This document shows positions 46,825-60,229 of a DNA stretch of 64,000 nucleotides, in pieces. Both the position numbers and the translations under genes were made by a program. Origin of the DNA: Eutreptiella sp. 'Long Island Sound 2002' (Eukaryota; Euglenozoa; Euglenophyceae; Eutreptiales; Eutreptiaceae); contig OZ038390.1 in assembly GCA_964036045.1 (NCBI GenBank), forward strand, positions 41,672,525 to 41,736,524, in the 5' to 3' direction. Position 1 is the stretch's first letter. Each line of letters begins with the position of its first letter. The notes below the pieces were generated by a model. That model did no database searches and had not been told where the DNA came from. It worked only from the letters and a program-made list of their open reading frames with translations.

Positions 46825-47148
46825 GCCCTGTGGTTGGAAGTTGAGAAGGAGACAGACCTTAGCCAAAATCGCTCAGGTTGTGATTGCGATGGCATGTCAA
46901 ATTTGATACCTGCTTCCAAGTGTTTGAGTAGCAATCCAAGACTCATGCGGATTATGGGCACATCGATAAATGGTTGTTACCACCTGTCCAACTCCACCTA
47001 TTCTCCTTTGTTAGTGTACTGCAAAAACAAAGAGCCACTCAAAAAAAAAACACAAACCAGCGCAGCACAATGGAGCTGAACAATAGAACCATCAACATCG
47101 GCTCGCATATTGAGTGATGTCTTGTTCCGCCACTAGTTGTTCTGTTGT

Positions 47149-47435
47149 TGGTGGCGGTGGTGGTGGTGGTGTTGTTTTGTTTTTTTTGGCTCAGACTCAC
47201 AAGTTCTGCGTAAGTACTCGGCCAGACGGGCCGGATCAGTAATGACAGTGTAAGTACAACATATGTTGCCCCGTGCGGTACCTGGGCCGCATACCACGCG
47301 TGGTGGCGGGGGCTCATGCAGTATCAGAAACTGCCACGCCACTGGGGTGGTGGTGGTGGTGGTGTTGTTGTTGTTGTCAGTGGTGCTGCTGGTGGTGCTG
47401 GTGCTGGTGGTGGTGGTGGTGGTGGTGGTGGTGTT
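47149..47435 (+). repeat. (GGT/GTT)n trinucleotide repeats
   Basis: GGT triplets at 47149-47170 and a longer GGT/GTT/GCT array at 47345-47435, upstream of exon 1 of the pseudouridine synthase (minus strand, where it reads ACC/AAC). The array near exon 3 (32393-32512) has the opposite orientation. Poly-Thr and poly-Val frames over it are artefacts. Confidence 0.9.
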
Positions 47436-48031
47436 GCAAAGCCACCACCAAATATCACCAGAAAATGGCCAAAATATGCCGATTTCCAACTATTTGGAAT
47501 GCTTGCTATATATTGAATGTCTGTGGTAGCTTCCCTGCACATTGAAACCAATCATGAAAAAACCATGTCTGGTGACTCCCCTGCGATTTTTCTTGCCACA
47601 TAGCTCTTTTTGTGACCCTGTTGGTTTTTCTTGTCCCAAAACGGCCCAAAATGCCCCAAATGTCCCAAGCGGGCAAAACGGCCCAAAATGCCTACTATGT
47701 GAGGCTACATTGTGCCCGTGACTTTAAAAGCGCACATAATTTCACATCCCGGATTGGAGCACATTTGGAGCATTACCCTATCCAAAGATTGCCCACACCT
47801 TGGAGGTACATGGGGCAGAGGAGCTGGGTGGAGAGGGGTGGGGGACGTTTTGTGATTTGCAGACGCAAGCTAATAAATTGTAGGTATTGTCTACATGTTC
47901 GACAGATGAAGAGACAACAGTAAAGAAGAGGGCTGAAGGCCCCCCGCACAAAAAGGGGCTGATATCGACTTCTACCTGTGCACATGGAGACACCAGCACT
48001 CCACTAATGCATCTCTTGTTGTGACTTTCTA

Positions 48032-48175
48032 CAGGTTTGTGGATGCTTGCTGAAAATGTTTGGTGGCTGTGGATGCTTCCTCCTTGTTCTTGAAAACTTT
48101 TTGCAGGTTTGTGGATGCTTGCTGAAAATGTTTGGTGGATGTGGATGCTTCCTACTTATTCTTGAAAACTTTTTG
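48032..48175 (+). repeat. 72-bp tandem duplication
   Basis: CAGGTTTGTGGATGCTTGCT and the rest of the unit (48032-48103) is repeated at 48104-48175 with a few changes. Within each unit GTGGATGCTT also occurs twice. Confidence 0.9.
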
Positions 48176-48906
48176 ACGTTCACTACTTGGTTGCTCTTAA
48201 TTCTGTTGGGGATCAATGGTCGGTAATGATTGACTGAATGTCCCCGCCATAGACAATTTCAGCCCTTAGTCCAGTGGTTCTTGCACAGTCTGTCATAATT
48301 CTGTTGGATGGTCGCTGCTATTTCCCAGTGGCTTCCTCATGGTTGCTGATAATTCTTGATGCCTTGTGGATTTTTGCTGGCGGCCCATTTGGGGGTACAC
48401 CCATCAGAATTCTGACCGCGAAGAGGGTGTGATAGAAACCCATGTCTGCGTCCGGCACATTGTAGGCATGCGACAGAACACCCTCTCATGGGTGACTTTT
48501 TAGCAGTTTGGGGCCCATTTCATGCCACTTAGGAAGTTAAAAAAAGGGGGGGTTTATGAAGTTTTGATAGGCAAAATGAACATATCCTCGAATTTTGGTG
48601 GGGCTCCATCAAGCAACTCACTAGTGGGGTGTGTGTGCCTGTTTGCCGCAGGGTGGCACAGGGGGTAGTCACCTAACCCGGGCTCTACACACGATTTTGA
48701 AGCACTACGTGGATGCACATCGGCAACTATTGTCAAACAGCAAAACTCTGACGACCGTTTTTCTGCAACCCCTTGTTTGGTGACCTGACCACCCCGGGGA
48801 AAAGAGGCCAGGGTATAGGAGGCAAGCTTGGTACTAGTCAAGATCTAGTAAACATTTGTACCTCGGCCATGATGCTCACTTCGGAGGGAGGGGGGGGGCA
48901 GTGACC

Positions 48907-48983
48907 GGGCCGCAAGCAGGTCAACAAAGCGCTCCACACATGCACGTCCTGGTATGCATATGCAGCAATGTTCGGCAGTTCCA
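48907..48983 (+). repeat. 77-bp dispersed repeat, copy 2
   Basis: Second copy of the segment at 45893-45968, same orientation, 3.0 kb away. On the minus strand both copies encode GTAEHCCICIPGRACVERFV, so a conserved mobile-element fragment is possible. Confidence 0.9.
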
Positions 48984-49701
48984 TTGATGCGATGGTTCCA
49001 TGAGTACTTCAGCGTATGTACAGGTTGCACTGATGTTTGCCTAGTTACCCTCTTCTGGCCGTGTTTTGTCGGCCAAAACCTCTAGCCTGCATGTCACTGT
49101 ACGGGGGTTGAGGTCCACAGGCGGCTGGACAGGCTTGCAGTATGCTGGCTCTCAATCAGCCAACCTGTCTTTTCGTCCTACAGCACTCACGGAGCGGAGG
49201 TCAGTAGTGTGTGTGTGTGTAAGGCTCATGCTCATTCATTTAGCTACACAGACTGTGACGACAAGGTGGCTGTGAGGGGGCCGCAGGCCCAGCCTCTAGT
49301 GCATAACTTCTGTCCAAACAACAGTGACCGGGGGGGGGGGCATGTTTCTTCGTTCCCGGTGGGGCCAGGCCGCAACGGATACTTAGCTACCAAACACCCC
49401 CATGACATAGGCAACCAGGCACAGCTCACAAGCTTTCGGCCGCACTGCAGCACTGTTCATTTGTTCTTTAACGTAGCAAACTTAGCTTACTCCCCTCTGC
49501 GACCCCGGTCAGAAGTATGCAGAGCCCTCAGCTTCACTTGTAGACCTTCACCTGTACAACTGTACGGCATCACCTCAGTGGCATGACATCAAGGCAAGAC
49601 CCGCAACAAGACACGGATTACATAGATGCTCTGCTGCACTGCCGGTCGTTCTGGTGGGGGGGTAACGATGGCCCAAGGGGGGTCAATGACTCAAAATATC
49701 A

Positions 49702-50346
49702 TCAAATTTCCTTTGGTAGAAACTTTTGTGTAGGCATTGTGTAGGCTGTGACTGTTCGAGCTTCTTTTGGACATATGCTTGGTACCTCCTGCATCTTGGG
49801 GGAGTGTTTGCCCTGCGCACTACTTTTATGATGACTTTCCCACATTGAGTCCCCAAGTCTACCATTACCGTATGAAGCCCCCGAGTAGACCAACAGTTGC
49901 CTCTTGCCTACCAGATGAAGCAACAAACCATCCGTGCACAACATTGAACAAGAAAAGCACATCCGAATCGCCTTCACAACTTTGTTCCACCAAATTTGTT
50001 CACTCAAATTGAACAAGAAAGACTGTTCAATCTTGTCCCCACAGGTGTGCGGGTCAATACATTCTGCACAATAATTCAAATGACATTCACCACATTCTAC
50101 CGTAGTGTGCTTTTGACAACACAATGCACATATATCAACCTCCTCCCCAACAACCTCAAAATCAAAGAAATCTCCACGCGTGTGGGAAGGTCCACAACCA
50201 TCCCGTATCAATACATCAGCGGAGGTGCCAGGAGCCAAAGGACAAATCCATACAATTATTCCCCAACATATCAATGGCCACGGTGACCTTGAAAATGTGA
50301 GCCGCGCACTTTGGGTTCCAAAGATCCACAAACTACATCCCACCAA
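49702..50346 (-). pseudogene. Decayed relative of the 22.8-kb Cys-rich finger ORF
   Basis: The minus strand encodes EEVDICALCCQKHTTVECGE, then CHLNYCAECIDPHTCGD, the same CALC ... CxxC ... C[AT][ED]CI ... HTC layout as the plus-strand ORF at 22755-23288. A second frame just upstream retains short matches to the transposase-like part, indicating a frameshift. There is no ATG at the start of the frame. I take it as a second, more degraded copy of the same mobile element; the function of the finger is unknown. Confidence 0.45.
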
Positions 50347-50547
50347 TGGAGCTGATCGGCATGGAATCCGTAAAGTGTGTCATAAAATATGGGAAGTGGG
50401 GACAATGGTGGAAACGATTCAACCTGTCCGATCACCTAATTTCCTGGTCAACATGATTCAAAAAATCCCGTACACGGGCCACACTCTACCGCCGTGCAAT
50501 CTCCGAGCAATCTTTACTGGGCGACATGAATGCACTACTCCGTCCGT

Positions 50548-50745
50548 ATTCCCAACTCAAGGGGCCACACCAAAGCATGGGAGTCCGTATCCCCAACTCA
50601 AGGGGCCACGCAGAAGCGTGGGAGTCCGTATCCCCAACTCAAAGGGCCACACCAAAGCGTGGGAGTCTGTATCCCCAACTCAAGGGGCCACACCAAAGCG
50701 TGGGAGTCCATCAGCGTGGGAGTCCATCACCCCAACTCGAGGGGC
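50548..50745 (+). repeat. 41-bp minisatellite, about 4.5 copies
   Basis: TCCGTATCCCCAACTCAAGG followed by GGCCACACCAAAGCGTGGGAG repeats with minor changes, ending in a truncated CATCAGCGTGGGAGTC duplicate. As 41 is not a multiple of three, the same peptide words (PNSRGHTKAWES) appear in rotating frames in all three plus frames. These are artefacts of the repeat. Confidence 0.92.
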
Positions 50746-50999
50746 CCTCAACGTGGAGGAGCGAACTGTGAACCGGTTATCCTCAATAGCACCAGAAGGT
50801 TAACGATAATTGGCCAGGTTTCCTCAATAGCACTGGAAGGTCGAACGCCGACACTTGAGCAGATTGGCTACATCACCCCTCATAATCGCAGTCTTGTCAA
50901 GGATCCCATCCTAGGGGTAGGGATCAAAAATAGCCCAAAAAGTTGCCCCATGCGCACCGTGCGCGCTAATGCTACCTCCTTTATTGACCCTTTTAGAGC

Positions 51000-53900
51000 T
51001 CACTTGGGCAACGTTTTTTTTGTAATTTTCTGATTTTTCACCGGTGTGTACTTCTCAAGCTGCTTGCAAATGTGGTGGGCTTTTGTGCCTAGGGCCACTG
51101 CCTTGCTATCTCTGGGAAACAATGTCCTTTATGGATTCTCTTCATGAGCCAGCACTTGAACCCTCCATCCGCACTCTCGGATCATCGCGAATCATTGACA
51201 AGAGCATGGCTTATCAGTAACGGCCCACATAGTGCTACATATTGCTACAAGTTGGGCCCGATCGGGTCACGGCAGAATGCCTGTGTCCCCACAATGCTGC
51301 CGCCATCTTGCAACACACTCACGCAACAGCACATTGTGCTTGGCCATGGCCGCCAACCACCAAGGATATGAAGACCCTTGTGACGCCTGCATGAATGCAG
51401 GGTGGTTTCCTCCCTTCGTCACTGGCTAGGTTTCATTCTGTGGGCACAACACGCAGTGCGCATGTAGTGCCCACACAGTGCTCACGCAGTGCAACAACTT
51501 GGCCATGAAGGTTGGAATCCGCTTTGGAGTGTGTAACGACCCACGTGCCAGTTTGTTGCATTGTGAATGTAAACGACCTCCAGTGATTCCCCATCACCAT
51601 AATTCACCATCCACCTATAACAAAGAATGTGCAACAAAACCGGGTGAAAAATGGGCTAAAATGGCTAAAAAGGGGTGAAAATGGGTGGCAATTCAATTGT
51701 GCCACATCCTCAATGCACAAGAAGCGTAAAAAAACCCATTATGGAACAACAAACTTGTGAAAAAGGGCCCAAACTAGGGTTCAAGTAGTTGCCAACCAAC
51801 AAAAGTTTGCACTGCATGCGCCCCGCGTGCACGGCATTCCCTAGGCATTGCAAACAGTGTGACCAACATGTGACCCGAGGTTTTCCGAGCAAAAAAGTCT
51901 TGCATGCCCATGCCCATCCGCTCTATACCACCATGCATACCTCTATACCACACTATAGAGCCAAGAAATAGCGCAAAAATGGACAACCTTGCCGATTTTT
52001 TCGTAAAAACTTGCGGGGGGGCCATGATTCTTCGTCATGGATGGGGGGGTGAGCGACTTAGGGGGTGGGGGTGGGGGGCGTTCTTCTTTCTGGAAAGGGG
52101 GGGGGGCAATTACAAGGGGGGGGGGGGGCTCCGGTTGGCTTTTACGGTTGTCCACATGGCGTTTGTGGAGACAGTGCTGGCTGCTCCCGAAGAAGCCATT
52201 GGGTCCGACTCTTCAAAATCTTCACACTTTGCTGGGCCTAAGCACTGTAAGGTGACGTGAAGGGCTACTTTGATCTTTTGCACCCAACAACCGTGTGTGG
52301 TGTATGTCTTCTAGTTGATGGCTGGCGGGGCATCTGGTGTCATGCCCCCCCTCCCCCCCCAACTGGTAGTTTTTTATGGAATGCCACTATGCCACTTGAA
52401 GGAAGGTCAGATCCATGGGAGGTATGGACAGTCTATTCCTGACACCTGCGTATAGATCATTAGGTGGGTCAGAGGGCTGGGTAACTTGCTCATGAACCCC
52501 ACGGTCAACCCCTTACACAACAACGGGGAGTGATGGACTGTGTGCGCACCATCCATCCTTTTTATTCACTTACCTCCCCCCGGCCACCACTTGTGCGCTC
52601 CCATGGCTACAATGGGGTCCTATCCCCTGGTTGACCTACCCATTTGTTGGCACGGGGGGCAAGGCCTTTTCCTTGCTTTGAAAAGATGCCCCAGTCCCTG
52701 CCTAGCTGCCCCCCTATTCCAAACTGTTAGCCTGGCACTCACTCCTGTTCAAGGACACAACGGTAACACATACTTCCCACCGAAACTAATCCAGGACAGG
52801 GTGCGGGTGCTGTTGCAGCTGAATGCATCATTACAGGAAGCCCCACCACCGACATGGGCGTCAGTATATAAAGCAAGACTCCCCCCTCCCAATGCCCAGG
52901 CAAACCCCCACAGGAAGCATGCCCCCTGTGCTTGGGGGTTCGGACTGCCGCAACATGCTCCAATATCTCATGAAACTGCCCCACCCGCCTCCCCAACAGA
53001 CCCCTGCAAGACCCGGCTCATGCAAGAGGTGACACAGTTCCAAGGCAAAATTCAGGAAACCTATGAAATTCACAACTGTAGTTCATATTTCCAGTGCAGT
53101 CCCATATTGGATCCAGCCACCTTTGCTCCATTGTAACCACATGCCCCAAGGCACCTCCAAAGCCACAGCACCATGAAATGCACCCATATTCAACACCAAT
53201 GCCAGGAGCTTGCAATTGGATTTGGGGCATGCGCATGGTGGTGTTTGAGCTTCGAAGTTGCATGTGACTGCAATTTTCTGTGGCCTGCGGTGCAAGGTGC
53301 GACTTTGGACCAATGACCTGGTGTTGCTGAAGAAGGACTCTGCAGCTGATACAGTTGTGGAGGCCAAGTGGCTCATGCAGGCAGGAGGGTGGATGTTGCT
53401 TGGCTGGCGGCAACAATACACAGGGCCTGCCACTTGACATCAGAGACGGAGACAAAGCTTCAAATGAACAAAATCCGTGGTTCAACAAAAAAGATGGTCA
53501 ACAATCTTACCATATGATGCCTGCAACCTACAAAATGTCCGCACACCGCGCCACGTGCCCACTCTTCATCAGGTCTCCTTGTATTTTGTTCCTTGGTGAG
53601 CCTTGACCTGTCTCTGGCTGTGTGGGTTCATCTCATACTTGATGGTTGTTCTCTCATATTTCTGGTATTGGTCAATAGTAAGCTTAGGTAGGTAAGGTAG
53701 GCTTGCTGTGTGAGGAAATAGGGCACTGATCAGAAACCTCGGGCTCATGGCGGCTCAGGTGACAGCAGGAGACTTGAGTGGGTGGATGAGCCTGAGGTCA
53801 TGTGCTTCACGGCCTCTGGTTTTTTGGGGGGGCTCAGGCTGTACCACGGGTGGTAGGCACTAGGGCGAAGCCTTGCTGACAGAGGCACTCAAAGAAGATC

Positions 53901-56235
53901 TTGGGGACAGGTATCAGAGCAGACCAATGCTACGATAGTCCCACAAAAACAGCGGTAACAACATGGCCAATCCAGAGGTCAAGCAGTAACTTTTTTTTGT
54001 GATCAAAAGAATGGGATAGCAGTTGGAATTCAGCGTAAGGCCCTTTGCCTGAAGCGACCTTGGTTGTAAGTACAAAAGTAAGGACGTCAAGCTGTAACTG
54101 ATAACTCAGAGTGCAGCGGGTACTGCCACACATGAGAGCAACTGAAAATGCCAATAGCAAGAAAAACAGGAGGCTGAAACTCAGCACTTGAAAGAGGCGC
54201 CAAGCTGAGCTGAGCAGCGGGTCTGGCAGAACAACACTTCGCCGCCCCTGTTGCTTTTGTGGGACCTATGTACGCCGCTTCAAAGGGCAGTCAGCGTACA
54301 TGCAGGCCATTTTGACCAGTCGGCATAATACCTCATGTTATGTGACTGGGGACGGTAGTGTGCACTTTCTCTGCATCCATGAACCAAACAATGACAGATT
54401 ACTTTTTTTTTTTTGGTCCAGACCAAGACGAGCTGGCATAGCCTGCTCACTGTATGGTACTCGAGACAACCTCTCGAAATCAAGGCTCAGAGCTGTCCAA
54501 TTCTAACCAAACAATCACAGGTTCTTTGAAAAACACACACCGCTTTGCCATTGGAGGGGCACTGCATTGGGGAAAGAACTGGGCAATTGCACTGAGGAAA
54601 TATGCTTGAAAGCGGGAAATATTCTCTACCATGACAAGGAAACACTCAGGGGACGAAAATGAGATTTTTTTTGTGAAGCTGCAGATGACAGGGCTTCGCA
54701 GGTGTAAACATAATAGAAGATTGAGCAGCAGAGAGCACGTATGTAGGGCTCGACACACAGACACAGTCAATCAAACCTGAAGCCCCATAACAGGAATTAG
54801 GTACTTACCCCATAGATCCTTCAATGCATGTCGCCAGGGACTCTGCGTCGGCACCGAACGCACATGCAATAGCTGAATGAGCGCCCAAGATGGTACAACG
54901 TCGGGAAACCTAACGTGAAGTTGGAGGCTGCAAACATCTGCCCCCAGGCTTTCAAAGGTGTGGAAGCATTTAGTGCTTCTTGCATATTATGACCAATGCC
55001 GAAATTTGTACGGTACATGTGACCTGCAATGCTACAAACTAGTGTAGTATCCTGTTTGCGCTGTTTGGCATGTGAGCTCTGAAGCATGAATACTTCTTTG
55101 GTGGCAACATTGATGGTGCAAATGGGCAGTTGGGCCTTTTAGCACCTATGATACAATTTCAGCAGAGGTATGCTGCAGTGGTGAAGCAGGAAGAGTGTCT
55201 CCTGCCACAAGCAGATGGGAACAGCACAGCACCCCAGCCCCACAGCACAGTAACCACATCATCTAGGCTCGCCTGGTGCACAATGCCCCCATCTTGAACC
55301 CTCCATTTACTACAGGCCCAGTTGGCATGGGTGCACAAGGCAGTCCTGCCCCAGCAGCACCTAGCATTGGCTCAAGACCCTTGCAGTCGTGCTAAGGAGC
55401 CGCACAACAGGACAGGGGAAGCTGCTGCAGCGGAAAGTGGCCCCTTGCTCTGCAGCTGATCATCATGGGCGGATGGATATCCAGGTCCTCCTGAGGGGTA
55501 GGCGCTGGGTGGTCCCAGCACCCACCCCTCTCCTGAAGCCAGGGAGTTCAGGAGACATCTCCCCACCAAATCCTCAAGGGGCTGGATGGGAGTGCCACCC
55601 CAAATGGTCTTCTGGGTGGGGCTTTCCAGAATATATAACCCCACACCCGGTCCCACCTAGAATCCCTTGCAGAGGGTAACATGTGGTGGTTCAGAGGGCA
55701 TTGGGATGGGATGGAAGTGTACCTACTGCACCAGTCTTGACATCTCCTTGAGTACAAGGGAGGCCGTCCCACATACATTGTGCAACCTGCACACACTAAC
55801 ACATACGCACAATTCAATCATTACCATACACACACAGCCATACACAACCATGTCAATTCATGGTGCTGAGAGAACAAGGGGCCTTCACCATGCAGTCATA
55901 GGTGTGGCGGGCACCACACATGGGCACCACGGTGCCAAGCAAGCAGCCCTGCAGAAAATAAGTCCAATCTGCTCCATGAACATTACGAACATAACTCAAC
56001 AGTGGGAGGCAGCCGCTTGGGGGCAGTGAGCAGGGGGCTGTGCAGGGGGCTTTGCAGGTGCAGTGCACCCTGCTAGGAGGAGTCGCTACGGCCCAAAGAT
56101 AGTAGTGAGGACTGGCAACATCTCATCACCGGCAACACAATGTTCAAAAGCTTTTTTTGAACTGCCTTTCTTCATGCTTTTTGTTACCGGCGGCTAGCAA
56201 ACTTAGCCCTGTCAAAAACAAGATGTCATCTTATC
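51000..56235. other. No gene recognised
   Basis: Contains several G runs (52037-52135), a T/A-rich patch near 54405, and open frames without family resemblance (plus 52540-53136, minus 54821-55087, plus 55389-55679). The minus frame at 54821-55087 is the most protein-like but has no domain I know. No splice-supported exon chain could be built. Confidence 0.4.
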
Positions 56236-58660
56236 ATTTTACCACCATGGAGCAGTTTGCCTAGGATCTTAACTGTATTGAGCCGAAAGTGAATTTCAAG
56301 CTCACCAAGGATCATCTCGCCCTGACGGATTGCCTTTGGCCCTAGCTGCAACTACTGCGCTTGGCAAGATCCTTGACCCTAGTGCTCGTTAGTGGACTGG
56401 CAAGAACTAGACAATGTCCGATGCCACCAAACGCCTTTTTGCGTTGGGTTACATGCCGCTTTTTGAAGCCACATGAAATTTGTATCGAGATTCGTTCATT
56501 TATGGACTTTCGTTACTTTGGGGTGTTGATGCTCCCCATTCTAACTTGTCCTCAACTTGTGCCAATGCGCCATTTGCGTTTTTGCCCATTGCGGGCTATG
56601 GAGCTTTGGGATCTTCATCGCCTCAAGATGCTCCTGGTGAGACATGGGATATGTACCCTATTTTCAAGGAAGCTTGGCGGCATTCTTGAGGCCTGAATTC
56701 CCATATGTTGTCGGTGAAAACTGCGCTTGAGGATGTTGCTTTGCGTGCAACCAAAAACAAAAACAACATCATAGAGGAGATTCTCAACATTGCCTAGATA
56801 AAGAGCATCTTGCACGCTAGCAGCAATTGCTTGTGTGCCGCATTTTGGCTGGTGGGTACTGCATAGGATGGTCATCAAAAAGTAAGTGAAGCGAAAAACA
56901 ATCAAAAGTATTTGCCAGCCTTTCATTTGACGGCGGATCTCGAGAAGAAAATAGAGAACCACAGGAAGAATCAATCCATTCGTGGTTCATTTGCAAAGCA
57001 TGATCGATTGTTTGGTAAATCGGAGCTCCAATTGGCATACACTCACGTGAAAATTAACAAACTCATTTAGATGCCACTTTTGGGGACATTCGTCCAAAGC
57101 CAAAGCCAAAGGCAAGGCAATTTCAACACCTTCATAATTTCACATCTTCCCATCGCTTTTATGGAAGAGGTTATGGATGGAAAGCCCAATTGGGCCATTG
57201 ACAAGGCCGTAGTCCAGGAGCTCCCCCCTCTCCAGTCAAAGGCCCCAATGACTAAGGGCATGTGGAGCCGCTATTTCTCACAGTGCGGCACCATGTGGCC
57301 TTTTGGGGAAAGCAGGCCCCGTACCCGGTTGTGCAACTCATGAAGCACAGGGTCCCATCATGCAACTCATCAAGCGGGGGGTCACGGGCATTTGCGAGCG
57401 CGATGGCTTCAAGACGCGTGCCCAATTCAATTCCTTGTAGGAGGTCATGGATGAGGAGCAATTCTTCGCGGAGTATATGTATAAAGGTGGGTGTCGTGAA
57501 GAAGCCTCCTTCAGGTGTCCAACCGCGCTTTCTTGTGTTGTGGTTTTGCATGCACCAACCCAAACTTCGGTTAATTGTGCCAAAATTTGGCTATTCATTT
57601 TGCTAATTTTTGGCTGCTCTACATGCCTTTAACACCTCTCGTCATTGCGGACCAAGGTCATGCGAGTGCTAAAACAAAAAATGGCATTCCAAGGGAGCTC
57701 TAGGCTTTGTTTATTTGGATGATCTATTAATTTTGGGAGAGAAACCCGCGCATGTTCGCCGAGACCTCAATCTAGCGTTGCCCACTCTTGCCCAAGCCGG
57801 TCTAATCGTCAACCTCAAAAAATCTGCATTGGAGCTTGTGCAAGAGTTAGATCACTGAGGCCTCACCATCAATTTTAAGGTCAAAGATTCTCAAGTGCCA
57901 TGGAGCAAGCGGAAGGTTCACTAGCGCGAGCCTGCAAAACCCATGAGTTTCTCCCATCTTTTAGTTGAAAAATGGCCTTCATTTTAGGCCAAGTAAGATT
58001 AGTCATGTTCGTTGTCCCGGCTATAAGAGCTTTTGCTAACCTCATGATTGAGTTCATTTGAAAAAATGAATGTTTCGGTTGGGATTTAGGGCATCTGGTC
58101 CCCGAGGAGTTGAAAAAACAAGTTTGCAAAACAGAAGACATCATGCTCCAATGGCCGGGTCGCCCCTTCCTCTCAGCAAAGCCCCCAAACCCTCCTTGTG
58201 TTTCAATGTGTCTCAAAGAGGTGGGGGAGGATTAGAGGTTCAATGCGGTCATGTGGTTCATGATTTCTTTGACGAAAGAAGCCATTGGCATATAAATATC
58301 AAAAGAAATTCGGCACAAATGAAAGCGGACGTGGTGCTCTGGTGGAAAGTCGAGTCCAATGAAATCGTTGGACGAAAACTTGTTTGAAGAGATTCTAATT
58401 CAGTTTCACCCATTTTCTCAACCAAATGGTGGACGTTTTTGCATCTTCCCTCAACACCCAATTGCCCTGGTTTATTGCCAAGTTCCTTTATCACCAAGCA
58501 CGGCTTGTTGGATTGCTCGCTCCACAATTTGGATCGGGTGTACGCCATTCTGCCTTGGGGCCTCATGCCGTGTTGGTTGTTTGCGAAGACACAAGAGAAT
58601 TGCCTTTGAATTTAGGACAACGCAAGCAAACTTTCCAACACCGGCATAACCGGCAATAGT
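56236..58660 (+). mobile_element. DIRS-like (tyrosine-recombinase class) retrotransposon remnant
   Basis: Reverse transcriptase motif C is intact at 57702-57743: FVYLDDLLILGE, followed by LNLALPTLAQAGLIVNLKKS and a LELVQELDH-stop-GLTINFK segment, the pattern of DIRS/Ngaro reverse transcriptases. Further on, VDVFASSLNTQLPWFIAKF (from about 58426) matches the region just after the RNase H domain in such elements. Upstream, 56240-56700 (LNCIEPKVNFKLTKDHLALT, then LFALGYMPLFEAT) looks gag-like, and 57360-57560 has GVTGICERDGFKTRAQFNSL and EEQFFAEYMYKGG. Many stops and shifts, so inactive. I did not find the tyrosine recombinase or the split inverted repeats that would define the class. Confidence 0.65.
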
Positions 58661-59187
58661 GACGGGGTAAATACAAGAGCAACTAGCTCCCCAAGAGAAC
58701 CAGGGCTCGCCCATACCCGACACAAACACGACCAAGAACCCGACGCAACCAAGAACCTTGGGTTCTTAAACTAGCCACCTGCTCCGGGTGGTGGGCCCAA
58801 CCACACCAGAGGCAACCCCGGAGCTCAAAAGGCCGGATTGTTATGAATACACTGGCCGAACACAAACATAGTGCAGGCCGTGGGCCGCGGTGTCGGCCAA
58901 ACAAAACCATTGGCAACGCAGCCTGGGGTGGGTGGGTCGGAAGGTAGAAAAAATGCTTGAAAAGGGGAAGCGCAAACAAAAGTTGAAACGAGGTTCACCT
59001 AGTGTTTGCGAAAGCACAAGATAAATGACTCAAAATTTGGGAATTCATCCAAGCCTACAATATTGTCCCTCCTGCCCGCCAGCCCACCCCACCCACGTCC
59101 CTTGTCGGTGGTTTTTGTCCTAGTAGGGGTTGTCTCTGCCTAACTTTCAAGTGAACACACAAAGCATTATGATACCACACTACATGA

Positions 59188-59646
59188 ATGACTGAAGGCA
59201 GCAGGTGCCACAACACCACGTTGGGAGCTTGCACTACCAAGGCATTACTGGAACCAACACCAGGTCAACCACTTAGCGAACATTATGAAAAGAGAAAACC
59301 ACTGCTAGAATATGTTGGACATAACATGCCACAAGAATCAATCCACCAACCCACGCCATTTCTTTTTGTGATAGGTGATTCGGAGGGTCCGTGCATAGGT
59401 ACATGTGTTGTTAGTCATGAAACGCCGCCCCACAAGCATGAAGGATGCACCATGATCTGCATGATTTCACCAAAACTCGCCATTTTTGAGCTAGGAGCTC
59501 GCCAACTCAACCATCATTCCAACGCCCCGCAGCAGGTGTCTGGCACCACGTGGGTGTTGCTTCTCACAATCCCATTATTCTTTGGGCTCTTAGACATCTT
59601 TGGCCGGCCCAATCACAATGCCACTGAGGATTTGGTGGCAGTGTAG
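59188..59646 (+). CDS. Unidentified 152-codon ORF
   Basis: Starts with ATG and ends with TAG. It encodes a mixed-composition protein with one hydrophobic stretch near the C-terminus (WVLLLTIPLFFGLLDIF), which could be a membrane segment. No family recognised and no splice sites needed. It lies between mobile-element remnants, so it may be chance or TE-derived. Confidence 0.22.
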   Translation: MTEGSRCHNTTLGACTTKALLEPTPGQPLSEHYEKRKPLLEYVGHNMPQESIHQPTPFLFVIGDSEGPCIGTCVVSHETPPHKHEGCTMICMISPKLAIFELGARQLNHHSNAPQQVSGTTWVLLLTIPLFFGLLDIFGRPNHNATEDLVAV

Positions 59647-60229
59647 GATCATGTGGATTTTCTTGATGTCGTGCAGATCGGCAGGCCTGAGACAATACAA
59701 ATTGCCCACGGCATCCACTCTGGGACAATGCCGCTGCAAACTTGTCGCATCCTCCTTGTTGTCGCCAAGCACGGTTAGTCACTGCCGAAAAATTGACGGG
59801 TCCTATGCTTCGCCTTCCACTGCCTCAAACCTAGCCCATCGTCATTCATGCCATCTTCATGAAGTTTATGCCCGTTAATCCACTCCCTCGTTCTATTCAT
59901 CATCAATCGCTTCCTCTATAGCTCTTGCTCTAGTCCACCGGCTGCCTGAGATCCAGCCGCCGCCCCTCGCCGAGACGGCTCGCGCTCAAGAACCCCATGC
60001 AAACCCGCTTCACGCCCTCCTTCTTCAACTCCCTCTGTGCCCACACCCGCCTTCGGTTCCTCGTCATTCATGTTGGGCAAGATGGCAGTCCACAACGGCC
60101 CCGCAACGATGACCCCACCCAAAGGAGTGTAGCCCTGTTCAGCTAGGATGGGCACCAAGGGCTTGCGCTTGGCGTCCCCATAATTGATCTCCTTTCTGCA
60201 GTTGTGAGAACCCTCGCACTTCAGCGTTT

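Noticed and set aside
47133-47551. Poly-Thr and poly-Val ORFs over the GGT repeats
   Set aside because: Same microsatellite artefact; no support as an upstream exon of the pseudouridine synthase.
50526-51033. ORFs with repeated PNSRGHTKAWES peptides
   Set aside because: The 41-bp period rotates through all three frames; this is a minisatellite and not a repeat protein.
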